From Cordia subcordata (lineage: Eukaryota; Streptophyta; Magnoliopsida; Boraginales; Cordiaceae): DNA of 64,000 nucleotides. A model generated the notes under the pieces. It saw only the letters and a list, made by a program, of their open reading frames with translations. It had not been told where the DNA came from and did not search any database. Made by a program: the position numbers and the translations under genes. The DNA lies in NCBI GenBank assembly GCA_028554755.1, contig JAPTOF010000003.1, positions 12,728,501 to 12,792,500 of the forward strand, read 5' to 3'. The number at the start of each line of letters is the position of its first letter. The stretch's first letter is position 1. Below are positions 34,538 through 46,969 of this stretch, one piece after another.

Positions 34538-37500
34538 TCATACCAACTCATCCTGGCCTTCTGAAGGACACCTGATAAACTCCAATATATTAACGGCTTC
34601 TGCCATGTCGGGCCTGTTTGAAGGCACTTGTGATGTGCAGATCAAACCTAACTTCATCACTGGAATTGCCTCCTCAGCTGGAAACTTCCCTTGCAGCCTT
34701 TCATCAACACATTCCTCCATCTTGCCCTCTTCCAGTGCTCCTCGGACCATGTCACATAGAACAACTACGTCATCCTCCATATACTCAACAGGTCTCTTCC
34801 CAGTAACAGTCTCCAGCAGCAAGACTCCAAATCCATAAACATCGCATTTCTCAGTTATTTTCACCGTTTTGCAAGCAAATTCGGGTGCCATATAACCAAG
34901 AGCACTCTGTATCTTACTACTCAAAACATAACGATCTAACATAGGCAACAACCTTGCTAAGCCGTAATCTGCAACTTTAGGGTCTCCCGAGCTGTCCATC
35001 AGTATATTGCTTGATTTTATATTGTAATGAATAATGTTCATTTGGTGCAAGTGAGCTAGGCCTCTAGCTGTGCCGAGAATAATGTTAAACCTCTCATTCC
35101 ATGACAGGTGGTTTTTGCTGGATCCTTCATGGAGGTGCTTGTACAAATTTCCACCAGAGACAAATTCGTAGATTAGAAGTTGTAGCGATGGAGTCCAATA
35201 ATAACCTTCAAGCGCCACTAAATTATGATGACGAATTTTTCCCAATTTCTTAACTTCTCTTTCAAAATCATCCTGCGACTTTACAAGACCAGACACGGTG
35301 AGCTTCTTAATGGCAACTGAACAACCATCTTTAAAAGCAGTTCGGTAAACAGCTCCAAATCCACCACGACCAAGCTCACAGTCCTTGTTAAGCAAAGCAT
35401 GTGCCCCAGTGCTGAAGTCAGGATCGCCTGAAAACATGACGAGCTTTCCCGAACTGGCATCTGTACTGGGTGAGCGGCTGAAGTCATCACCACCAGAAAA
35501 TGCGATAGCTGCTGCAGATCGAGATGCGGAAGAGCGTACACGAAGATTGAGCACAGTGATTGCAATTACACCAACGACAATCATAGCAGCTGCACCAATG
35601 GCTATGAGGGCTGAAATACTGAGAATTTTCTTCTCATGCCCTAAGCTTTGGGGGATTGTCTCAGGAGTGGAATCAGTTGAATCTGGATTTAGTACAATGG
35701 GCTTGGGAAGGACGGTAGGGCAAGTCCTGTTAACTGCAGCACCACAAAGCGAGGGATTTCCTCTTACAGAGGAGGGAGGAATGGTGTTGAAAAAATTACC
35801 AGTAGGCAATTCTCCTTGTATCTGGTTGTGTGAAATGTTGAAGGAAATTAGGTGGCCAAGATTTCCTAGCTGCTTTGGTAGGTGTCCAGTGAGTTTGTTG
35901 AAAGAGAAGTCTACGAGTTGAAGATAAGTAAGTTTTGCTAGTGCAACAGGTACAGGGCCACTCAGTTCATTCTGAGATAGAGATCTGCAAATTAGACGAA
36001 TGCAATGATAAGTTATTAGACTGGCAGGATGGTTTCCATCAGGAAAAATTCTAGTGATATTTGTAAATGAATTGATTTGAACTACTGACTTATCACACAT
36101 GTACAAGAAGCAGGCCTTTACTTCTCTTTCAGACACCACAACGAGTCCAAGAATATGATCCAACTTTCAATGAAGAGGACAAAAGCAAAGATTGACTCAT
36201 AAATCCAACTTTCAATGGAACAGGACAAAAGCGAAGATTGACTCATAAAATATGAAACATTAAGCCTAAGAAAAATGAGGTCAGTTAATCTCAGAGTACA
36301 CAACACAGGATGACAGAATATTAATTTTAAGAAATTAGTCCATGTCGGCATGAACTGCAAGAGAAACTAGACAAAGCAGAAAACTTACAGCGACATTAGC
36401 AACGAACAATTCCCAATTGAGGAAGGAATGCTTCCAAACAACAAGTTCTTCTCCAGCCTCAATACCTTCAGAGATGTAGATCCTCCAATTTCCTGAGGAA
36501 TGCTACCATTTAACTGATTCTCACTCAGATCTAGAGTATCCAACGACTTCCATTTTCCAATCCTATCTGGAATAGCTCCTCCAAGTGAGTTTCTAGACAA
36601 ATTCATGATCTGCAAGCTGGTAAAATCCCCTATTGATGATGGAATCGTGCCACTTAATGTATTGTCAGAGACATCCAAAACTAACAGCTTTTGCTGAGAG
36701 TTCTCCATTGACAAACCAAAAGCACTATCAAGGTTCCCACTAAATTTGTTTACTGAAAAGATAACTTGTTGTAATCCCAGCCTAAATATCCAAGAGGGGA
36801 GATCACCAGTTAAAGAGTTCTGGCTAATATCTAAAACCAATAGGTTCCCACAGTCACCGATAGTGTCTGGCAAGCTACCTGTAAAGGCATTCTTGGATAT
36901 ATTTAGCACCTTCAGTGACAGAAGCTTCCCAATTGAACTAGGAACCACCCCTGAAAAGTTATTTTCGGAAAGATATAAGAACTCAAGACTACTCATTTCA
37001 CCAATCCAGTCCTCAACCTCGCCAGCAAATGCATTTTTGCTCAGCACTAGATTATGACATAGTGTAAGCTTCTGCATTGTATTAGGGAGCACTCCAGAAA
37101 GTGAATTATTGCTTAAATCAATTGACCTTAACAGCATACAACTTCCAATTCCATCCGGCACTTCACCTGTGAACCTATTCTTCCGCAAGTTTATCCCTCT
37201 CAAATTCTTCAAACCTTCAATATCCTTAGGAATTTCACCCTCCAGCAAGTTATCAGATAGATCAAGTGACCTAAGCCCTGACAAAGACCAAATTCCAGAG
37301 GGTAAAGACCCTGAAAATTGATTAGATGACAGGTTCAGTGAAGCAAGTATCGAACAGGAGCTCAAACTCTTGGGAACTTGACCCGAGAACTTGTTTTTCG
37401 CCAATGAAATAGCCCGTAAAGGGCCACATTGTCGAAAGAAATCGGCGGGAATATCCCCAGATAAGCTATTCTCATTTAAATCCAAAGTCCTAAGATTACC

Positions 37501-37854
37501 AAGCTGAGCAAGACTAAGGCTTAAGCTTCCCGTGAGATTGTTCTTGGCGAGCGAAAGCTTTCGGAGAAAATGCAATTGAAGAAGGCCTCTGCCTAGCTTT
37601 CCTGAAAGATTAAACTCATCAAGAACAAGCTCAGAGACCCTGTTGGATCTGGGGTTGCATTTGACCCCATTCCAATTACATGGACTATAATCATCTTCAT
37701 TCCAAGATGCCAACTTTCCATCTGGATCTTGAATGTCTGCTTTGAACACTATTAGGCCCAAAACATCATCATTTAAAGAAGGGTTCAAAGCATTAACCAC
37801 AAAAATGGGAGCTAAAAAGCACAGAAACAACACACCCAACCAAAATCTTCTCAT
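34538..37854 (-). CDS. LRR receptor-like kinase of the IRK/PXC2 group
   Basis: Two exons, 37854-36389 and 35984-34538, with a 404-bp GT-AG intron, give 970 residues. The start is chosen because residues 1-22 (MRRFWLGVLFLCFLAPIFVVNA) form a signal peptide; an in-frame ATG at 37992 would add 46 residues before it. Order: LRR N-terminal cap with CNWNGVKC, about 20 leucine-rich repeats, a C-terminal cap, one membrane span at about 608-635, then a kinase domain with glycine loop GRGGFGAVY near 697 and the ATP-binding lysine in VAIKK near 714. The catalytic loop is HYNIKSSN, with Asn at about 810 where Asp is usual, and the metal-binding motif is DYG (828). The group acts at the plasma membrane in vascular and root cell patterning in Arabidopsis; IRK and PXC2 cannot be told apart here by eye. 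Confidence 0.92.
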
Positions 37855-38729
37855 TTCCAAGAAACCAACCTTAAACAAATTATAACCAAATACCCACCTT
37901 ATATTCCCATCCAAGTAGGTAAAACCACCCAAACTTCGAAAGCTTAAGCACCAAGAAACCACCTTCAACAAAATCTGAGAAACACCCACCATATATTTCC
38001 ACAAGAAAAGCTCGAAAACATTCAATCTTTTGCAGTTTAAACAAGTCCAATTATAAATGATATTTTCAACTGAAAGAAAGAAGGGGAAAAAAAAAACCTC
38101 AACTGAAAGAAAAGATAAGTGAACCTATTTTCAGACAGGTGCTGAATGGAGCCAAAAATGAAGAATCCTTAACTCTTTTTAGGACATAAAGATCCGATTT
38201 TTATTATGGATAAGGCTTAAAGTTTTGCAGAATACGCAAATACACGTACAAAGCAGGTGCAAGTGTTGTGCATATATACACGCAAGTGAAATGGGGATTT
38301 GAAGAGATTGATCCCAGTAAGAAATAAGCAAGGAAATGTGAGATTAAAGTGTCAAATTAAACCAGAAGTTGACTGGAAATGGATCTTCAGTTCCGGAAAA
38401 TGGTGGGGTTTAAGCCTTAAGGGAATAATGACCGGAAAAAGTGGAGTCTCCGGTGACGATGAGTGAGTCAGTGAAGCATTTAAAGTGGTCTCTGTGTGGG
38501 CGTGTTTGTTTGTCTCTGTAACTGTTTGGTTGTCTCTGAGCGGAGACAAGGACTTTATTAACGGCAAATAAATGAGAAATAGGATGTGGGGACGCATTTA
38601 TTATTAGGTCTGCCACGTATCGCGATTCGGTAGGGTGGAGCACTGTCCTACGTTTTGTACACCTGGACGCTGGCACCGATGGTTTGGTGTGTCCACATGG
38701 ATTTGGCCAATCCAATTAATGATTTAAGA
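37855..38729 (-). promoter_or_regulatory. 5' leader and promoter region of the LRR kinase gene
   Basis: Upstream DNA of the kinase gene, about 875 bp before a transposon fragment begins. A pyrimidine-rich stretch on the sense strand (about 38,075-38,105) may be leader. No defined element can be assigned by eye. Confidence 0.4.
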
Positions 38730-39263
38730 ATTGGTATAAGTTTGTTCTAAGATACTTGGGTAGTTTTTTAGCTTCTCTTATGGCCTTAAGTATATAAGGA
38801 CCACGTCGTAATTTTAAATGTGCACGCTTAGGGATAGACCCGTACCAAGTCCTAGGGTGTAATTAGGATACTAGCTAGTGGTTTAGTATTAGAGCATTTC
38901 CTTAGATAAGCCAATCCTTAAATCCCGTAATAAAGAGGTAGAAAGCCACCCATTTGCAAGTATAGGCCACCCTATCACCTTTTCATAAGTTTAAACCCCC
39001 TAAATTAGCTTAATTCTCAATTTTCCTTTTCCGCATTCATAGTGTAGTTCTTTTATCTTTCTTCTTTAGCTCCCTAAAACCCAAAAGGCCCAAAAAGATT
39101 ATTAGTTTAGGTTTCTTTTCGAGCTTCTATTAGAACGCACTAGCTTAGGATTTTACCACACTTTGAGCCCCTTGTGGTTCGACACCAGTATTAATACCCT
39201 TTATATCGCATGGTCTGTATACTTGCGAGACCTTTTCGAGCATGCACCTTCAAGGGCACATCA
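38730..39263 (+). repeat. D-family LTR, 3' fragment
   Basis: Aligns with the last 550 bp of D LTRs: the GTTTGTTCTA block, ACCACGTCGTAA, CCTAGGG, and the end GGGCACATCA at 39263. The 5' two thirds are missing at the junction with the kinase gene's upstream region. Confidence 0.75.
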
Positions 39264-41165
39264 GTACTATGTCCATGTTTCATTTCCAGTTCACAAACTT
39301 CCAGTCCCAGAGCTTATGCTCTTTGAGAATTATAGCTAGTGGATTGAGCGAAGACATTTTTTTGGATATACAATAATACAATCATAGTTAGTTTATGAGT
39401 ATGGAATTGATGCATATATAATATGTATGCTATCTTTGGAATAAAACATACAATCACCTTTTTACATCATTTGTCTTTGAGTAGATTAACCCTTAAACTA
39501 CTCGATGTAACAGTGTCTCAACATCCTCACAAGAATTCCACTAAAGGGATGACCGACATTATAAACGTTAAGTTAAGCGCCATCACTTATTTGAATTGAC
39601 AATTATCTAGATATGATCTATTTGAATAATTCAATCACTGTTTCATTTGGCTTCTTAAATCCAGTAGTGAACTTTATTGATGGGATAGTCAAACCTACCA
39701 TTTAAGTTGAGTGTATACCCAATCCTTATGTTTATTTCCCGTAACATTCTTGATTTAAGCCCTCCGATGGGGTTCTTTAATCAATGTTGCATGAGGCGAT
39801 CTTTAGTGAAGAACTCCACTGATAGAATGGCCGAACTCACTAACTCCCTTTTGACTAAACATTTTAAATTCACCTGGCTAAATCTAGATAAAGTGTCACC
39901 CCTTCCGATGGGGAAGTTAATGACATTTACCATTAGCGTGAATCGGATATGGAAACCCGTTGGGTATTTCTAGTCCTTTCTCCCTCTTGCTTGGTTTTAG
40001 ATCTAAACACGCTTTGAATTTGCAAAACACTTTTGGTTTTTGCGAATCTCCTTTGTGTTACTAAAATGTTGCAATACCATAATAGATTATTTACCTGAAT
40101 CTAGGTATATAGACCTTTAGGTTGGCATATTTTAAATCTCAACTTAGTTTTTTTTTTTTTTTGGTCATGAGATTGCATGGCATCTTTAGATGTAATTGCT
40201 TACAATTATCTTGACTAAGCCAATCTCATTTAAATGAACTTAACTATCTTGAGAATTTGCACATAGGGTTGGCCAATTTTTATAAACCCTAATTAAGTGG
40301 ACATGTTTTTAGGTGGTCATACATGTTAATATTTATGCAAATATGATCAAACATATATCAGTGCAATGTAAACATCCACCAAAAACATGTTAGAATCCCT
40401 CTTTGATGGCTCCCTGCAATCTTCATTGCCAAAATGCAAAACAACATCATTTCTAGACTTTTCTGGATTTGCCAGTCAACTATATTAGTCAACCAATTGG
40501 TCCTGCTAGTCGATCGGCTGTCTGCCTAAAAAAATTGGCTCTCTACTTCTATTGGTCAAACCTATCAGCCGACCGGTTAGCTCGATTGGCAAGGACAATT
40601 TTGTTCCTACATGTTGTCTTTCCTTACTTTTTCTCCTTGGTTTTGAGGATTATAACCATAATACACTTTGTCATTGCTTATAATCATAAAAGAATCATTA
40701 CAAGGATATCATGAATTCCCTATGCTTCTTTTAATGAAGCTACAAGCAATGTCCACAAAGATCTATACATAAAATTACCTATGGCCAAGCTTTGTTAACC
40801 GTACATGAAAATTTATAGTGCATACATACAAACCATCAAGGGGATTTTATATCACCTGCACATACAAGCATAAAGCCACAAGTATATGCAACAAAGACTT
40901 CATAATCTTGCCACTCATACGATGATTAACATACTTATGCAAATATAGTGTTCTTGCATAGTCTAAGCATGTTATGTGCGAGTCTAAGCTCTGATACCAA
41001 TTGTAGGATCGATAATATTATATATGGTCTATCCTAGTCCATATTTTAAAAAATTTTACTATGAAAACATGCTAGTAAAACAAAAATAACCACATAACAC
41101 ACACATAAACATGCTTAAGAACATGTAGAACATAACTAATATTCAAAATATGTAAAGCTAACCTC
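39264..41165 (-). mobile_element. Copia fragment B2: start of gag, leader, primer site and partial LTR
   Basis: On the minus strand: a partial LTR starting TGTAGGATCG (41,002), a primer binding site, a leader that aligns with element B, and at 39,264-39,355 the first gag residues (MSSLNPLAIILKEHKL) before truncation by the D LTR. The leader has several CCGATGGGG-like motifs (39,760, 39,905) and GGTCGACC-like modules at 40,470-40,590. It keeps the empty target site of the D insertion seen in element B. Confidence 0.75.
40988..40999 (-). promoter_or_regulatory. Primer binding site of fragment B2
   Basis: The minus strand reads TGGTATCAGAGC, two bases inside the LTR edge at 41,002. Confidence 0.85.
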
Positions 41166-42965
41166 TATCTTCTAGCTTCTTCAATTTCCCTTTGTAAATC
41201 CTTCTCAGTTTTTAAGCTTTTGGCATTGCTTGCTATTCTAGGTTGTTCAATTTCCCCTTGATTGGTCTCTACACATGGATCCTGGGCAGAACTAAAACTT
41301 TCTATAGAAGTAGTCCTTTCCATTTGAAGCTGGTGTGGTGTAGCCCCAACAAGACTAGATTGCCCTTCCATTCAAATAGCAATCGTCTTTTAGGCCTGAA
41401 CTTTTCCCTGTACCTCTAGATAGGTAAAGATATCTTAGACATGTTTTGCTTTGTCAAAGCACCCTTTGCTACTTCCTTTTGCCCCTTAGTGAGTTCCTTT
41501 TTCTTCTTCTTGTTCGAGTTTTGAGCCTGCATCAACACCATCTCCCGTTCTTTATCTTGCATGTTTACTAATCCACCTTCCTTCTCCTTAACTGCACCTT
41601 CTTACTCCTTAGATATGTGGTCCAGGTCTTGATGTGAAGAGAGATCAAAAGCTTTTACCATAGAGTTTTGGTGACCAATTTGCTCTATTTCCTTAGTTTT
41701 TTTAGCCAAGAATGGTTCAGTCATTTGGTGAAGCACTTGATGGGTAACCTTTGAAGCATCATTTTGCGTAATAAATCTCCTATCTATTTTTCACCAATAG
41801 TTTCAAGCACATTCTAAACTTAACAACACTATTTCTGAGCTGTCTTGGTCCTTCATTTCTCCAATTTTTATTAAGCCTTCCACTGTTCGTTTCCTATCCA
41901 CCGTTTCCATTTCTTCCTTCACCACCATTGCTGCAATTTGTGTTCCTTAAAGCCCAATTTGGTAAAGCATTTTGAGAATCTGAAACTTTGTGGCCTTTAT
42001 CAACTTCTTGATTAGTATTTCCATAGCCTTTTCGACCAAAAGTTCCTTTGATTTGAGCCCTATAGCTTGCAACCTTCTTTGTCATGACCCACATGAAAGT
42101 AATAAGTGTAATGTCTCGACACTTTCTTAAATTTAACCTGTTGCCAAAAGCCCTCAATGTTTTTTCGAGTAATTTTGTCTTTGTTTTGGACCTAGATCTT
42201 CTTAGAAGGGGACTTCAAATAGTCTTATTTAATACAAACTTTGTCCATTGATGGGCAAGACCTATTTGTGGTAGGTTTATCTAACTTGATAGGGGTTTTC
42301 AAAACTTTTGCAAGATTTTTCAAGGCTGATTTTCCATGAAGGTGATCGCAAAGCTTAGGGAAGGCAACTCAAATAGGAACGATTGAAGACTCTTTATCCA
42401 ATGTAAAATCGACTTCCCACTTAAGAATTCTAACACTGTAATTACCAAAGTCCAGAACCTGCTTAGTCCAGATCGTAGTGTAGTTGAACTCATTAATGAG
42501 TTTAATCAAAACATGCTTATAGTTGAATCATTTAACAACACATTTGCCTGTTAACTCTAGATATCTAAAGAAGTTTTGCACTTCCCATCTTGGCATAATA
42601 AAGAACTTACCAATGAGTTGCCATTGAAAAGGTTCAGAAAGAATTTCAATTTCATCATTGAAGAAGCCAAATGTGGGGAAATTTTGTAGATTTTAGGGTT
42701 GTGGTCATCACCCATTTTTGGTTTACCTGCATCTTCAAAATTTGTGACTTTGCGAGCAGATTCTCAGCATGACTAGTGGTTGGATGATAGGTATTTCATC
42801 TATGATGTCGCTGAAGAACACTACAGTAGAAAGGGCAGTTTAGATGCTTAGGGGTGGCATAGAAATGCTCTTATTGATGGTTGGTGATAGGTTGTTTGAT
42901 GTCTCGGCAAACACCATGCATGTTAGTTCAAGGTGGCTAATAAAGATTAGAGAGGAAAATTTTTA
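41165..42965 (-). pseudogene. LINE-like ORF1 (DUF4283-type domain and zinc knuckle), decayed
   Basis: Minus-strand frames, broken by stops, give a domain that reads FQWQLIGKFF, NYKHVLIKLINEFNY, RILKWEVDFTLDKESSIVP and AFPKLCDHLHGKSAL between about 42,250 and 42,690. A degenerate zinc knuckle (YYFHVGHDKEGC) follows near 42,085. This is the layout of the DUF4283 plus zinc-knuckle protein of plant L1-type LINEs. The reverse transcriptase part is not present. The 41,165-42,060 part is low-complexity linker. Not functional. Confidence 0.65.
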
Positions 42966-43994
42966 GATAAAGAAAGTAGAGAGAGAGAGAGCGCATCGGT
43001 TTAGGGTTTGGTTTGGGTTTTATCTTATTTGATAACTTATGTGAAAAAGTATGGTTTGTTATCATAAGTCACTTATAAAATACTTCTCATAAGATATCTT
43101 ATTTATAATTATAAATAGTAAGTTGGGTTTAGGGTACTTATAGTTTATAAGCTAAAGTTGGTACATAATAACAATTAAAAATTTTGACATTATAAAATGA
43201 AAAATTAAAAATTAAAATTTTAAAAAGTTTTAAAAATAAAAAATAAAAAATTAAAAAGTAGAAATTAGAATATTTAATATTGAAGTACTTAAACCTTTAT
43301 AATCTAAAATTAAAAAAAAGAAAATAATTGATTAAAATTTTAGAAAGTCACAAAAAAAATTATAAATGCAAATTTATATAAATTAAAAAATAATTAATAT
43401 GTTAAAATAAATTAATATTTTATATTTTATCAAAATTAAAAAATTATTTAATATTTTATATCTTATTATTTATTATTCAATCATAAAATTATAATATCAT
43501 GATTCAGATTTGAGAGCATTATTATAAAACTAACATTAGAAAATTAAAAAAATTAATTAATATTTTATATTTTATAATTTATTATTTAATCATAAAATTA
43601 TAATATCATGACTCATATTTGAGAAAATTATTATCAAATTAACTTATAAAAGCATTTTAGCTTAAGTTAAAAATTGAAAACTAAACTCTTTTATTATTTC
43701 AAACATTTATTTCCTATAAGACACTTATCACATAAGATACTCATTAGATTTCATATTTAAGATAAATTTATTACAAATAGGCCCTTATTTTGACAAATGT
43801 ACAAACACTTTAAAACAACATCAAATTCAGATCCCCTTGGGCTTGATTTTTTGAATGTGTTTATTTGTAATTGGTATTTATAATAACTTTTAATAATTTT
43901 AAGTAAATGATAAATAAGTAGAATTTTTTGAATAATATGTGTTTGTAATAGTTGACCTATTTGACAAAGAGATACTTATATTACATAGGGCAAA
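42966..43994. other. AT-rich noncoding DNA with a tandem duplication
   Basis: Low-complexity A/T sequence like that at 24,310-24,600. Two copies of a unit of about 107 bp lie at 43434-43539 and 43540-43645, sharing AATCATAAAATTATAATATC. No gene seen. Confidence 0.65.
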
Positions 43995-44955
43995 TTTGTG
44001 AAGAGCAAGCAAGGATAATGAGGGAACTTTACATTCTTCTCTTTATTCTTGTCTATACAATGTTAGATTAGCTCTAGATTAGGATGATTGCTATTTTTGT
44101 AATGGGTTAAGGATTTTAACACTTGTTTTGAGATATTCATGGTTGTATACACATGCTTTGTTCTTTTATTTCTATAGCTTGAAATTGAATATGTCAAGGT
44201 GTTTGGTGAAATGCCTTTATGAGTTTGCATGTGTAATTTGTGCTTAGATGCTAATAGTAATGGCCTCGCCTTAGCCTAAATCTATGTTAATGGCATGAGG
44301 CCCACTTGCAACTACATTTGTGTTGATTAATTGGGTTCTTAATGCCTTTAAGATAGTAGGTAATCACCTCTAACATGAAACATGGCTAAAAGGGTACCAC
44401 TATCACTTGCTTGACCTGGGGGACTTAATCTCTAGTTTGAAACATAACTAAAAGTTTAGACTCCCTATTAGGACATTAATCAACACCCAAGAGACTTAGA
44501 ACTAGACCCAAAAGCCATAGCTAGCTAGGACAAACCTATACTTTGAATTGGGCCCGGTTAGGGACAAGGTTGCACCGATGGTTAGAAGTGGTAATTCTCA
44601 TAAACTAAGCCCACCATTAGAGTGGACAAACAATCAATAGTATTAAAACAAGATTAGGAACCCAAATCCATTCCAAAGGAGCAAGCACCCCTAAGTTTCC
44701 CCAAAATTTTGTAGATCCTCACGTCCATAGCTTGTTTATACCACAATTCTCATAAGTTAGGTTTGCTTTCCTTCTCATTTAGGTTTAAATTAGAACTCCA
44801 ATCAATCCAAAAAAAACCCTAAAAAGAGTAGGTAAGACCACATGTAACTAGCGTAGGACACACTTTCACTTAAAGCCACACACATAGATAGCCTCCCCAT
44901 GGACATGACCTCACACTTGCACATGCTATACTACCGTGATCCATACACTTGCAGG
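43995..44955 (+). repeat. Divergent D-family LTR fragment
   Basis: Shares the D order: TTAGATTAGGATGATTG, TGTAATGGGTTAAGG, the TGTTTGGTGAAATGCC block and the end with CATACACTTGCAGG near 44,955. Boundaries are approximate and the U3 part with palindromic modules is missing. Confidence 0.6.
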
Positions 44956-44969
44956 TAACACTCTCAAGG

Positions 44970-46074
44970 TTTATGATTAGGGGACCGTTGTTGAAGTGTG
45001 TGGGTAGTACAGAAGGGGATTTCATTGTTAGAGAAATGCAAGAGGAGATGTGCGAAAATCATTCTAGAGCGAGGATTATGGCACAAAAAGTTATCCATCA
45101 AGGATATTATTGGCCCAACAAATTGCGAAGGCAACCAAAGAGATTGTTGCAAAATGCGATCGATGCCAGAGGAATGCCAACATTTAGCATGTGGTACATA
45201 CTGTCCCGAGCCCGAAACAAGCCCTTGGCCATTTTCCTAATGGGGGGTTGACATTATCAGTCCTATGCCGGTTAGGAAAGCACAACAAAAATTCGCGTTT
45301 GTGGCTATTGATTGTTTCACAAAATGGGTGGAACCTAAAGCAGTAGCAGCAATAACCAATAAAGCTATATGGAATTTTGTTTAGAAGAACATTATATGCC
45401 AGTTCAGGGTACCAAGAGCCATCACTACTGATCATGGGAGACAGTTTGATTCTAGATACTTTTGAGAAAGAATTGATGAGTTGAAAATATATTTGCACTT
45501 TTCCTCTGTGGCACATCCTCAGGTGAACTGGCAAGTAGAGGTAACAAACCGTGCTATAGTAAGTGCACTAAAAATGAAACTTGACGGTGCAAAAGGATTA
45601 AGGCAAGAGGAATTACCAAAAGTTTTATGGGCTTATTGAACGACCATCCATAAGAGTACTGGGGAAATCCCATTCTGGCTTGCGAGTCAGAAGCGGCGAT
45701 CTCGATTGAGATTCTATCCCCAACATTGTGGATGAAGCACTTCGATGAAGAGGAAAATGATGAGGTCTTGAAAACATAGTTGGAACTGCTCAACGAAGTA
45801 CGGGAAGATGCACGCGTAAAGAATGAAGTGACAAAAGAGGCTTTGAAGTGGCAAATTTTAGGAAGAGTCAAGCTAAGGAATATATCCTTCGAGACATAGT
45901 ACTTCGCAAGCATTATTTTGCCAAAGGTAACCAGAATAAACTTAATGAAAATTGGGAAGCCCCTTATTGGGTGGTGAAGGTAATCTGACTAGGAACCTTC
46001 AAATTGGCTAAAGCCAATAAGGCACTACTCCCTAAAGCATAGAACTCTGAACACTTACAAAAATATTATATTTA
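44970..46074 (+). pseudogene. Ty3/gypsy integrase fragment, multiply frameshifted
   Basis: Frames on the plus strand give the N-terminal zinc region (MCENHSRARIMAQKVIHQGYYWP), then the catalytic core (WGVDIISPMPV, FVAIDCFTKWVE, VPRAITTDHGRQFDS, HPQVNWQVEVTNRAI) and near the end ENWEAPYWVVKVI, a GPY-like motif. This order is a Ty3/gypsy integrase of Athila/Tat type. Stops and frame changes occur about every 100-200 bp. Confidence 0.8.
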
Positions 46075-46969
46075 ATGACATAACTCACAAATTTTGTTAT
46101 GTATTCTTGATGTTTGATCATTGACTGACAAATTAAAGCTCCATGCTTACTTGTGCAAGGTATTTCACGATTTTCTTTAAGGTCAATTTCTTGTCGAGAG
46201 CAATAAGAACCAGAGTTAAGCACAACCAATAGGGACAACAAGTTCCTTAAAGTAAACATGGCAAAAAAATACTAGACGAAAAGAAGCAAAAGAAGCAACC
46301 ATCGTAATAAAATCAAAGAGAAATATGTAATAAGCATAGCCGAATTGAAGGCTATAGTTCAATTCATTAATTACAGAAATAAAAATTGTCTGCATAAACA
46401 CAATAATAAAAATTGTTCAAATACAAATGAAGAAAAATATTATTCATACATCAAAAAGACATAAAAAGAAAAGAAGATCAAGTTGTAGGAGTTACATCCG
46501 GCCTATCAAGCAGCACCATCTAGAGTTGGGGACTATTAACAATTGCCATTGCTTCTCTCTCGGCCACCACCACTGTACCTCCAATACCATCTCTGGCACC
46601 AACATCCAGCTGCACCTCCTCTTCCTCGACATCCACAATTGAGGGTGTAGGGGCATTTTTAAAGCTAGAAAGGAGATAAGTAAATAGGAAAGCAAAGGTT
46701 AAGTACGCAAAGACAAAAGATAGATAAAAGGGCACTTACCCTATTGTTCACGCTGTCCAGCGAACAGAAGAGATCAGAGGTGTGAACGGTGATAATTGGG
46801 GTAGAGATGTTTTGACCCAGAACACCCAGGTTGATCATTGGGACCTCCTGTGATCCCGATCGTGTGGCGGTGGCGGTAGCGGTTAACGATGGTGAAAAAA
46901 GGGCCAAGGATGGTGACCTCCCCCTGCACTAAGTGTCTTGAGAGGATTCCATGCCATCTGAGCGTGGGG
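46075..46969. other. Unassigned noncoding DNA
   Basis: Probably the 3' noncoding region of the gypsy fragment. Short frames at 46,490-46,910 on both strands show no family features. Nothing else seen. Confidence 0.4.

Noticed and set aside
34497..35921. Long plus-strand frames of 113 and 178 codons
   Set aside because: Antisense shadows of the LRR kinase exon; no family features.
46492..46907. Overlapping frames, considered as a plant mobile domain gene
   Set aside because: Could not match the motifs of that family in any frame; left unassigned.
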